Shown: piece by piece, positions 36,421 to 48,011 of the stretch | Layout: the number at the start of each line of letters is the position of its first letter | How positions within the stretch are numbered: the stretch's first letter is position 1 | NCBI RefSeq assembly: GCF_022539315.1 | Contig: NC_066313.1 | Coordinates: 66,591,934 to 66,655,933 of the forward strand | Source of the DNA: Serinus canaria | Taxonomy: Eukaryota; Chordata; Aves; Passeriformes; Fringillidae | Reading direction: 5' to 3' | DNA: 64,000 nt | The notes under the pieces: generated by a model | Told to the model about the DNA's origin: nothing | The model's input: only the letters and a program-made list of their open reading frames with translations | Databases searched by the model: none | Made by a program: the position numbers and the translations under genes

Positions 36421-39400
36421 GGGAAACACCATAAAATGATTCTTCTAGTGATTATATGAAAAAAATACAACATTCTTTGGGGGTTTTTCTTTCTTTTTAC
36501 TGTTTTTTTTTTTCCCCTAAATGAATTTCTTGGCTTGTGTTTTCCTCCTTGGTGAGTGAAATGTTTACTAGGATGCAAGTTTCATAGGTCTGAAAGGTCA
36601 GTGTTTCTGCATGCATAGGATGAAATGTGCTTCTGAAGCACAACTCAGTCATGCCTACAGAAAACAGTGATCTTACCCCCTTGTGCACACGGAGCTAAAG
36701 CCTGCAGTTTTCTTAGCCTCTATTCAGATCTTAGGCAAAATTCTGGCTGTGGTTAATGGGAGTTTGCTGTCAGGACCACAGCTCTTTCTTCTTTGGTTAT
36801 GCAAGAACTTTTGGCTCCTGAGCTGGACTCTTACATTCTTAATTCTGATATAATGCAGCACAGAGATATGCATTTTTCAGTCAGATGTGGGCTTCTTCAT
36901 TTAGAGCATATTCTGCATCTGTTGTTGCAGGTCTTCTTTGAAGTCCTGTACTTTGCACAGACAAACCTCCATGTAAAGAGGATAAAAGTTTTGTCAAAGC
37001 AAACAACAGGGCAATAGAATCACTTTTAGACATGGCTGACTACACACAGTGAACTCCCGAGGTCTTTATTCATTTAAATTCCCATTGCCTCCTAAGTGAA
37101 ACCCAGAGGCCGAACTTCTGGTCCTTGCCCAAGTCGTGTCACAAACTAAAAAAGTACAGATAGTCTCTCTTTTCCCACCTCTTTGCCTTTGTTGCTCCAC
37201 ACATTGCCTCCAGCAAGATATTACCCCAGTGTAAATTCTGAAATGCTTAAAAGCATGAATGGCAGTGGCATACTGCGTGTAGCATGGTTTGGTGGAAAGA
37301 CACTGCAAAGCATGGAGAAGTGTTCAAGAAAGAGTTAGCGTTACTATGGCTGTAATTATTTCTTAATCTACTAGGAAATAAGTGAGCAAGACACCGACCC
37401 ATTGACTTGTCAGGGTAAAGCTTGGTAATGGGACAATCTCCAGGCTGGTTACCAACCCCTAGGTTTAGCAGCATAGAGTTCTGGAGATATTTAAGTAGTT
37501 TCCTCCCTTTACTAATCTCATGCTTGCTTCTCTCACTTCAAGCTTGTGTGCATTTCTGCAAAATCCCATCTGCTTCCTCTGCTGTTTTTTAAGTTTGGAG
37601 CCTGGGGACACCATCCCCTCAAGTCTTCTGTCTGGATACGTCTTCTCAGTGCTCTAATTTGTGTCTAGCAGGTGAAAGCGCATGTTGACCCAGAGCACAT
37701 TCCTGGGAGAGCAAAATTAAATAGGTTCAGTAGGTCTGGGATGCACATAAACAGGTCTTAATGTAGTGTGTATTCTCATCACATGCATTAATGAAGTCGG
37801 AGATGGACTGAATCTCACCAAAGCATGGGGTCTTTGTGAATTCCTTATGCTGTCACCAGGTCAGAAATGGACCAGAGTGACATATGGGCTCAAGGGACTA
37901 CACTCCAAACACAGGGCTTAGCTTTGGCTTGCACAGAGCCTTCATTTTCACCAAGACTCCACACATCTACCTAACTGGTAGCGTGTGACGAACCCAGCAC
38001 TATCTGTGGTAAAAACCCACAATCATTTCCAAAGACAGATAAGATTACACATATATGGCATACACCCTTACTCAGTTAGATAAGAATGCATTCTTCTGGT
38101 AAAATTGGTGTTTGTTTTTTATTTTTTGTATTTATTTAAGAGATAGCAAACAAGGGATAAGGGAATAAACTGAAGAAGGGGACTTACTGAACAAAGATTT
38201 AAGACTTGAAAAGCACATATCTGTTTTTAAAAGAACATTAGAAAGGAATTTCAGCCAAATGTCCTCCCAGAGAGATCGAGCTTGTAGCTGAGTGATTTCA
38301 GCACACCCTGACACCAGGGAGAGTTTTGAGCACCAAGTATCTCCTAACACTGAGACATTACCTTGAATGCTCTAGGTAGGCTTGCTCTAGAGAATCAAAT
38401 AGAGATGTTGCCCTCCTCATGGGACCAGCTGCTGCCAGGCTGTGACCCAACATGATCTGGCAATCAAAATTCTTCCACTGAACTTCATAGATTTCATTAT
38501 AAGTTTGGGGTAATTTGGGGGTTCACAAAGGGAAGACTTTTGACATTAGTGCTCTATTCTGATTGCAGCAGTGACAGTGCTGAGACTGATTGTCAGTGGT
38601 GAGGGAAGATTAATTTCTTCTTTGTTCCATACTTTGACCTAGGGGTGGCCAGGGGGTTCACCTTGTTCTGAAGAACTCAAGACCAACCATGAGAGCTATG
38701 GATTTTTATGTAGGTCTTAATGAAGTTAAAAAGACCTGGTAGGATTGAACCTTATGTAAAATATCAGAAAACATTTTTTCTGACTGCTCACATGGTAGAA
38801 TCCTAATCAGCAAAACTGAGACAAGACAATTCCACAAGGGCTCTGCTCTGCTGGCACCACAGTATCCCTTCTCTGTCCACCCAGAAATACTCCTATACTC
38901 TATGGAGGATGGGCATGAAGGGTTGGAGTCCTCACTTCATTTTCAGACCCCTGGAAGAAGCTGGATGGAGCTGACACTCTTAACTCAGTAGGAACATAGC
39001 ACCTGGTCATCTCCTGTGGTCATAAATATTGACAGATGACAGCTGAACTGCAGAATGCTTTGTCCCTAGCTGACTTTTGAAGTAAAGATATGTCTGAATG
39101 GCAGGCTGACAGAATTGTGATCCATGGTTCAAATTGCTCCAAAGAGTTTAATTTTGATTAGAGCATGGTACTAATAACACCAAGGCTGTGGGTTTGGTCC
39201 CCATATAGGCTGTTCTCATGCATGTCTCTTTTAAGGTTTAAATTATTAATGTGGTTCTTCTCTAATCAAGGTGCACATAAAAAAAGAAATTGCTGATATT
39301 AGGGTACAAAATCATGATGCCCAGAAAGCTTAGTATTTTCCTTAGAAAATCCTTGCTTTTACCTCATCAAGACTTTTTTCTCAGTAAGGTCTTTGAAATG

Positions 39401-40052
39401 GTCACCAGGAACTGGAGAGCTTGGGGCACAGAAAACGGAAAGTTAAATCATCTGCACATGATCTTCTTCATCCAATCAACCTAAAGAGGTCTGTGAATTT
39501 TTAGACAACATCCATAGGCTTGGTTGGTACCAGAAAATTTAATGGAAATCTTTTTTGGACAATATTTTCTTCTCTGTCCCATGAAGTGTATTGAGCACCT
39601 GTAAGTTCTATGGAAACTTTAAAGGGGGAAATTTCAGGAACAGGGAAATATGTTGGGCAAAGTTTTGAGACAGCTTTGAATTCCTCCAAAAAGGCCACAA
39701 GGAAGCTAGGTTTCTACCATTCTACCTTTTTATACTTTGGTCCCATCTTAAGTTCATACTGAGCAGGCCTTTGTGCTCCTAACCCATGTGTAACTCCCAC
39801 AGCTATGTGCAGTGCAATGGTTATTAGCAGAATGTATCAGAAAGGGCTACAGAGGATAAATAAATTTAGCACCTATGCTGTTAAATAACACAGGTCAGGC
39901 ATTGCTTCTTCTCCCTGAGGCCAAGTGTCATGGCAAGACTTGCATCTACCTATTTAAACTTTCCAACAAATCAGGGAAGACATCTTCACACCTCCTTTAG
40001 GGAAAGATCTATAGTGCTTTCTGTCTCTTGAGCAATACCCTGGTGTTATTCA
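36421..40052. other. Unique stretch, no gene seen
   Basis: I see no coding exon and no repeat that I can name. The frames at 37066-37308 and 38132-38350 (minus) and 36793-37017 (plus) are short and motif-free. Confidence 0.5.
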
Positions 40053-40137
40053 GCACAGCTCTAATCAACGCAGAGCAAAGCTAGGCCAGAGCAAAGCTAG
40101 GCACAGCTCTAATCAACACAGAGCAAAGCTAGGCCAG
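40053..40137. repeat. 48-bp imperfect tandem duplication
   Basis: The unit beginning 'gcacagctctaatcaacgca' at 40053 recurs at 40101 with one change in the first 20 bases. Inside the unit 'agagcaaagctaggc' is repeated again at about 16 to 20 bp spacing. This looks like a recent replication-slippage event. Confidence 0.9.
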
Positions 40138-42479
40138 GCTGAGTGTTAATGGTTAAACAGACACTCAAAAGACAGGCCAGTTCTTGAAGCTGTGCCTCAT
40201 TGCTCCTACATTTCCTCGTATAGGTGTAACTATGTTATGGTGGAAGATATTCTGGAAGAAGCATCTAAGAAAATCTGCAGTGAGAACTGTACATTCATTG
40301 CACCTAATTACTCACATTACTTTCAGAAATTAGCTCCCTAGGTAAAATGTATTTATTTGCCATTTTTATGCTAGCTAAGTCAAGAAATCCTTTGTGAAAA
40401 TCCCACTGATTTAAACAATGGACATTCCCTACAGATGTCAGTCTCATCTGAGGAATTCATCACGTCTTTCCAGAGACCAGCCTGAAAAATTACCTCAAAA
40501 CACAATACTATTAGTAAAGGGGTGGTGTTGGTGGTGTTTACCCAGAGAGCAGAAATAGGAAAAATAGGGCAGAACAGTGACAATTCTCTGGCTTAAGACC
40601 CAAGACCCCCACCCAGTCAAAAATCAAACCAAGGTGACCTTTGCCAGAACATCAATGACATAAGCATTTGGCTTTGGGTCTTGAATTAGCCTTGCAACTT
40701 TTGGGATTAAACCTAGAACAACTTCTGTCTGAAATGGCTTAGCAAATTGATTGATTTGCCTTCATTCAAGAAGCTAGACACAAGGCACAAAACATGTCCA
40801 GCAAGGTTTCTGACTTAGTGTTACACACAGGTCCCTAAGACCCTTTCCCAAATGAGTGTAGTGTAGCTAACAGCCTGGAGCTTCAATACTCCTGGAGTAG
40901 CTTTCATGTGTGGCTTTATTGGAACAGATCTCTTTGAATGGAATACTGGTTGGGATCTAATTGTAGCACTTTCTGTGTCTTCCATAAGGCACTTTGGAAC
41001 CATTGGTCACTCATTATTATCATTATGTAATGATAATATCTATTAATTTCTTGAAAATACCTTTTTGAATACCTTCTCTTTTGATCACTGTGCAGCATTA
41101 CACATTTGGAATATGAGAGACAGAAATCTTAGAAATAAAAAGCTATTCTTGAGATGCTGGTCTTTTTCTCTGAGTTATGTATTTTTATTCTCCCCACTAA
41201 TTTTAACAACAACTCAGTAATTCAGAAGGGAAGGCTTTAATATTTTCGTTTTCAGTGATTTAATAATTTTCTTCTTTACTTTCTAATGGATTAATTTAAA
41301 GGCTTTATGCTCACTCCCAATTTTTTTTTTTCAGTTTGATTTAAATGTATTAGCTAACCAGCCTCTGGTTTACTTCCTGTTGGAGAAGGAAACATTCAAA
41401 GTTACCAAATATTTTACTTCTTCCAGTGACTGGTTTACCACTTATTGCTGGCTTCAGAAAGGGTCACTGCCAGCACTGTTTTTCCCAAAGGCAAGATAGT
41501 AGTTCTCTCATTGAGTGGAGCCAGCTTTTTTCCCCTCTCTCTCTTTTCCACTGCCAATTCCACTACTGATCTTGTGCAATAAAATGTGCTTGTCAACGAA
41601 AATGTCAACTAAGTTTAAAAAGAATAGTCTGAGTAAAACTAAAAAGTAAATTATTTAAGTAGAGATGTAGTTGAAACTTGAAAGAATTTTGTTTGGTGGT
41701 TTTCTTTACATCATTCTGCCAATGGAGGAGGAACTCTGAATTCCTAACTAGTGAAGCCCTGTCATAAGTGGGGCTGACAGTTCACATTGAAAATTCTGTT
41801 TTCTTCTTTCCCAGGAAAGCAAGTCAAAGTTAAACCAACAAACTATTGTTGGCAAGTGCCTTACCTTTGTTCTGTGCTTCCTTATAAATTAACCACTTCT
41901 GTTTTCTAGGTTGCCTGCAAATGGAATTCCTAGAATTTAGGGTCTCTTATTATCATTATTATTTTAAAATGCTACTGCATCCTTTTAGACAGTGACTGGG
42001 TTTAGAACATGTAAGAATCTCTATCAGCTTGCTCACAAATAGTAATAAATGAGAAAGAAATAGACTGTAAATTTTGGTTAGTACATTATGAAAGCAGTTA
42101 GGAATGGGACCACCATCTCTCAAAGTTTGTAACGGTAAAATATCAGTGAAATTAAGACATTTCTGGGAACATATCAGCACTGTGTCTGGTCTATCAGTAT
42201 GGTGACATAGTGAGTTTTGTACTTTGCATACAAAATTTCACTGAAATGACCAAGACTGGACATTTGCACATTAGAGTTGGAATGCCTCTAAATGTAAAAA
42301 AGAGCTGATTTTACTGTAGAATTGCTCTTAATAGCATTGTATGCTTGGAACTCTCCATAACCATACATTTTTTTTTATGTATCTATATATACATAACCTC
42401 TATTCTCTACTAATTGACTTATCAGTATATACTACAGTATATACATGGCCAGTTCATTAAGGTTAATTTGTTCAAAAAT
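40138..42479. other. Unique AT-rich stretch, no gene seen
   Basis: No gene is visible. A near-perfect 24-bp palindrome with a 2-nt centre (ATTATCATTA/TAATGATAAT) lies at 41015-41038, and a direct repeat cagtatatac occurs twice near 42424-42445. Confidence 0.5.
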
Positions 42480-43330
42480 ATTAGAAGCATTAATTTCTGG
42501 CTTATAGCTAATGTCTGCTCCCAGCCAGTGTCTTGTTTCATCATTAGTGTCAGCTAAATTATAACTCACACCCAACTGTTTTTACACTATCTAATAGAAT
42601 CAATTGATGCAATGGTTGACAAGATGCTGTTTTGCATTTTGTCATCTCACTAATGCACATGGCTTAAAGGCATTGGCATCCATAATGTGGGGCAGTTTTG
42701 TAGGAGGCACAGAATAGGCTGAAGCTGCAAGGGCCATTTTCATAAAATATTAATGAAATTGAAAAATACACTGGGGTTGAAGGCTTGTCTGCTAAATGTA
42801 AGGTAAAATCTATTCTGTTCTGCTTTCTGATGACTGTAATTAGCAGCCCTAATTAAAAATTCAAACCTTGTGTATATTTGAAAGCATGAATCTTAGCTCT
42901 CATAGTGTTTATTTCCTTTACAAAGTATTTTATTTTACAACACTAATTGAACAGGATCCTTCCTAGCCTGACAGCCGCAGCTGGCTGGAGCCAGTTTATG
43001 TATCCAGTCTCTCTAGACTACTTCCTTTTGTAAGCAATAAAACATCTTTAAAAAACATGTATATGCTCTCTATGAGCCATTAACTCTGTGTCACCCAGTG
43101 TGGAGCTGGCCATCCGCACACATGCATTGTTGTTTCCTTCACTTAAAAGTGACCTCTTTCAAAAGGCAGCTTTTTTCTGATCTTCAATATTTAATGTGGA
43201 TTTACTAACATTAAATGACCACCTTTCTTAAGGGGACTTGGCCCAATTCTGACATTATTTATGAACAGCATATGCTGTGCAAAACAACGGAAGGAATCAT
43301 CATTAGTTCCAGTAGAAAAATCTACTTTTT
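42480..43330. promoter_or_regulatory. Candidate conserved noncoding element cluster
   Basis: About 850 bp are free of repeats, with evenly spread motifs that resemble transcription-factor sites: AATCAATTGATG (42598-42609), ATTAATGAAATTG, TGTAATTAGCAGCCCTAATT near 42836, and TTTATGAACAGCATATGC near 43258. No frame longer than chance crosses it. This is the usual look of deep vertebrate noncoding conservation, but it is untested. Confidence 0.35.
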
Positions 43331-46300
43331 ATCATCACTTTGTGTAGTTATTTTGAAATTCATGGTCAAGATACTAGGGCCCCACTAGGGAATATATGAC
43401 TGCAAACCAAGTCCAAATTGATTATATGCATGTTACACTCTGAAATTCAATGTACAGTAAAGAAGAAGGTGTGAATGGGTTAAATTGTCACTGTTTTATT
43501 TCCTCTTTTCACTGTTTTCCACAGTAATGGCTCTGAACTGTACTATTTCCTATTTTCCTTTCCATACTCTGTAAAGAAGACAACACCAGAATTTTAATGT
43601 CTCCTATAATGTCCATAATAATAAGGAATATTTTTCCTCAGAACCTTGTATCTTTGAAGGGGTGGACTTCTTAACTCCTTGTGTCAGACCAACAAGGGCA
43701 CAGGAGGAGGGAACAAAGTGAATTTACAGAAAAGGGCAGTGGAAGACATTCTGTGGTGTTGTTAACCGTGTTCTTCACTGATTTATGCGAGAAAATGAAA
43801 TTTGATGACCCACCCTCTCTGTGACAAAGGGTCTGATCTTGCAATTCCTGCTCAGGCAAAATTGACTTTAGTGGGAGTTTAGCCTGAGTAAGGAATGCTG
43901 GTTCAAGTTCAGACATCAGCAGGAAAATAAAAATAGTCAAGAGAAACCCAAAATAACTCAGTTCTGAAGAACTGGCATCTATGTGCCAATACTTAAGGTT
44001 GTAAATCTACGAATGTAGTTGTGTGATACTTAGCACTAATGTGTAGTGAAGAAATGAAAGTTTAACCTGAAGTATATGTCTGTTTCTAAGTGTTAGAAAA
44101 TAATTTAGACACTGTCAGCACAGTGTTTAAATTTCTGAAGACTGTTCTCACTCTGCATTGTAATACAGCTGAAAATTTCCCAACAGTTTTCACAAAAAGC
44201 TTTAAAATTTTTAAATTAAATTCAGTTTCTAAAAGTTACATTTGGATATTTTGTTTTTATCTTTCATTTTCTTGGTTGGGCAATCTGTAGCCAATGAGCA
44301 TGCAATCAAGAAGCCTTTTAAACACTTCATTCCCACAGAGCAATCAACACAAAAATTTCAGCTCAGGAAAAGCAGCACATGTCCATGACATTTCATTTTG
44401 CTGAGAAACATTCAGACAAGTTCTGTTAGGTTATTCTAAAAGTCATTGTGAGATACAGGAAGGGGCTAGAAGGATGATACAAGCCAAGTTTATTGCCCTC
44501 TGTTCCTCCCTCTGGCAGGATGTCTTCCCCTTTCAAACATTCACAGTTTTGGGCTGTGAGGCACATCCATTTTTGGTCCTGGGGTGTCATCCAGGCATTT
44601 GAGGAAATGATTCAGACATATCACCTCTTTATCAGAATAAGAACAGGATTTGCAGTCTTTTCCTCCCTCCATGCTCTATTTTCCACAGTCAAGGCCAGAG
44701 AGAAGATGTAACCTGCATTACCCATCTGAGAGAGCATGGTCTGAGGCACGCCACAGGTAGATCTGGAGGCATCCAGACACCTGTGCAGCACACTTGTCCT
44801 TAGCACTCCTGTTTACTGCTTCCTCTCCTTCTGCTTACCTGTCTTTAATTGAAAAACACATGCAGGAACTAATGAAACAAACCACACTGTGAGTTTTCAC
44901 TGAAGTTTCACAGGGAGGATCCCTCCATCCCTTCTAAGATTCTTAGTGAAAAACTCCTACTTGGGTATTTGGGCAAGAATCCTCTCGCCACCTAAAAGCC
45001 AAACCTGGATCCAGAGATCAACCCCTCTCCTCCTAGAGCCAAATCTGAAGTTTCTAGATCCCATTTCATCTAATCATGGGCATCTAGTTCAAAGCAGTCA
45101 GCAAGTCTCCCTTTGTGGTCAAAGGGGAGTGTCCTGGGAAGCCCACCTTTACGGAGCACATAGCATGGCTGAGCTGAACAATCCTTCTGAGAGAGTGTTT
45201 GCTCTTTCTACCAACATAAACCACAGCTTCTAGGTGATCACAGGCAGGTGTGATGTATCAGCCCTAATGCCATTTCTCTGGATAACAGCCACAGATTTCT
45301 CCTCTCATGACAGCAGAAAATAGTATACTAATCCTTCAGATGTCCCTCCATTTGTAGAGGGCCCATTGCTATTAACATCCCCACGACTTCTCATCTTGTA
45401 GGATCTGAAAATCACAAAAAAGAAAAGAACAGTCCAAGATCGAGAACAGACCAGCAAGTAGATAAACTGGGTAAACTGTGAGGTTTTTACTAGTTTATTT
45501 AAATTTGAAAATTATAAATTGTTCACAGGAGTTGAGCACAAAACTATCTTGAGTTTTTTGGAACCATTTCAAACAGGACAATAGCTATAATTTGTGTGTG
45601 GTACTTGGACGGTGGGTTACTCCAGCACAGAAAAAAATTAAATGTATGTAAGCACCCCAGAAAAATGCATTCTTTAGTTTAAAGAAAGTACAGAGCTGTA
45701 TAAGTTAAAGAATGGGGCAATGTTATGGCTTAGGTGATATGTTTATTATTTGTTTAGTAAGTTGGATTGAGAAACCATTGCCTGGGTATGACATACCACT
45801 CTTAATAGGTAGAGTAAAAAAATTATAGTCCAAGTCACATAGAGTGTGATTTCTGTGGTCTTTAGATGATTATTTACTGCTTTTTGAAGAGGTGGCTGCC
45901 TCTGCAGAATTCAGGTCCAACATTTTTATATAAAATTTTCTTGAAAATCTTATTTTGCGCTTCATTATTTAATTTTATTTTAAGGTGTATATTACAGTGA
46001 TTTTTGAGGAACTATTGGTGGACTAAAAATCTCCCATAATACTCTTTTTCCTACAGAGATTCTTTTGAATTACATTGATAGTGTAGCAGTTTATGTTAAA
46101 AACAGTAGTAAATACAGAATATATTTCACAGTTAAAGTCAAAATAAGGGACACGCAGAAAAGCATTGGTGCAGGACACCCAAGGATAAACTGATTAAATG
46201 CTATAGTCCAAAGTGATGAAGTTTAATATTTTCAACACAAATTCCATCTGCTCTTATGACTCAGTATTTTTCACCTGTGCTATTGGCAGTAGAGTGGCCT

Positions 46301-46344
46301 AATACTTCCTTTGGTGGAACTCACATAAATTCAGTTTAAAAGAG

Positions 46345-46347
<3 letters not shown>
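43331..46347. other. Unique stretch, no gene seen
   Basis: There is no coding support. The 95-codon frame at 44946-45233 lies in GC-richer sequence that might be an old, unrecognised repeat. It has no motif that I know. Confidence 0.5.

Positions 46348-46387
<40 letters not shown>
46348..46387. repeat. Uninterrupted run of 40 T
   Basis: This is a pure 40-base T tract. It could be the poly-A tail of a minus-strand retroposed copy, but the adjoining right-hand sequence shows no nearby complement of AATAAA and no recognisable gene. It may instead be a grown homopolymer or an assembly artefact. Confidence 0.95.
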
Positions 46388-46388
<1 letters not shown>

Positions 46389-47724
46389 TGCCATAAGGGA
46401 AAACTAGAGCAGAAGACAGTAAAACTTAGTAGATTTTAAATTGTGGTTCAGGGATTAAAGCCATTACTTTTAAAGAGTCATAAACTGATATGTTGCTGAA
46501 TTTGTCTTTTTCCTCCCTCAAGCTGTCATACCCCAGGCAATTGCCTTCACGTTGTGTATAGCATTACTTCTCATCTCTCCAACCAATGAGAGCATCTCCC
46601 AGACAGGGATATACTCAAAATGAGCAAAGACTTTCAGGGCATTTCCAGTCCATCCTCCTTTTTCTGTTCTTTCTCCTAACAGGATTGTGGCTCATAATGC
46701 TGTTTCACAACCAGCAGGTACACATTACCCTTGTTAACATGTTTTGCACTCTCTCACATAGAGAAATAGCTCTAAGGATGAGCAAAAGGGAGGAGAACTT
46801 GACCTGTTGGCCTAAGCAACTTAGCAAGGTCATCAATTCAGTGCTGACATCTGCCTCTAATCCACAGATGGTGCTGCTCTAAGGATTTTTCGGAACCTAT
46901 TAAAGCAGGGGGAGGAGGGAAGCAGGCTCTCATTACCCACTGGTGGAAAGGGAAATAGTCATATATACTCTTGTTATAATTCATACTCGTGTCAGGGAGG
47001 TGAATAGATCATTTTCTCCTATACAAACCAGAGATATGGAACTGTTAGGACAGGCAGAATGGCTTTATCTCTCCGTTCTGAGTCACACACACAGTCTGTT
47101 ATCTTATTTTCTGTACAGACAGGTCTGCTCACATATGCACAGACAGAAACAGAGAGCATTACAGAAACTAGACTAATTTGGGGACATAACAAAAATCCCT
47201 GGGAAAGTTTTATTGTCTAGTCTAGTAATGTGATCATACAGAGTGCTGTCTGCAGCACTGGCTTACGGAGCAATATGTGAGGGAATGGGAGGGGCCCGTG
47301 GGAAAGGTTTTCATATTTCAGGTGGGGAGGAAGAATTTATCAGGTGGATTTTTTGGTTTTTGTTTTTTTTTTTTAAGACAACAATGCCTGCTTTGGACTT
47401 TGCTAGATAGTTGAAGGAACTTTTCCAAAGCTGTTCTGGTCAGCCGAGTGTGATGATAACTTACTGTGCTCCATGCATACAAAAGTACAGTGCTTATACT
47501 AGGAGAAATAGGCAGCTGAAAACTTACTGCATAGGTGAGGAAAGCATAATCTCTATCTTTAATGTTTTGTAATGAGCCATTCTTGATTTATCTTTTCCGT
47601 ATTGCTTACATGTTTTCTGACTGTAGGTTAAGTTTTCCGGCTCTAACATTTACAGTTTCAGGGCATATTCAAACAGATGCCTTATTTAAACTATTTAAAA
47701 TAAATTCTATTTACCAAATCCTTT
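46388..47724. other. Unique stretch, no gene seen
   Basis: Only short motif-free frames are present (46586-46882, 46943-47176). No repeat is recognised. Confidence 0.5.
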
Positions 47725-48011
47725 TTCTCCTCTCCTCTCCTCTCCTCTCCGCTCCTCTCCTCGTCCTCTCCTCTCAGCTCCTCGCCTCTCAGCTCTCCTC
47801 GTCCTCTCCTCACCTCTGCCTCTCACTCTCCTCTCACGCTCCCTAGCCTCTCCTCGCCTCAGCCGCTCCTCTCCTCGTCCTCTCCTCGCCTCTCCCTCTC
47901 CTCCTCTCCTCTCCTCTCCTCTCACTCTCCTCTCCTCATGCCTCTCCTCTCCTCTCACTCTCCTCTCCTCTCCTCTCCTCTCCTCTCCTCTCCTCTCCTC
48001 TCCTCTCTCTT
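47725..48011. repeat. CCTCT pentanucleotide array, 287 bp
   Basis: The plus strand is almost pure C/T in TCCTC units. Its left two thirds are interrupted by CG-, CAG- and CTCAC-type variants, and the right end (about 47957-48007) is pure. The array is a homopurine-homopyrimidine mirror repeat able to form triplex (H-)DNA. The 83-codon minus frame rich in Arg-Gly-Glu is the translation of this repeat and is not a gene. Confidence 0.97.

Noticed and set aside
47707..47958. 83-codon Arg/Glu/Gly-rich minus frame
   Set aside because: It is the purine strand of the CCTCT array.
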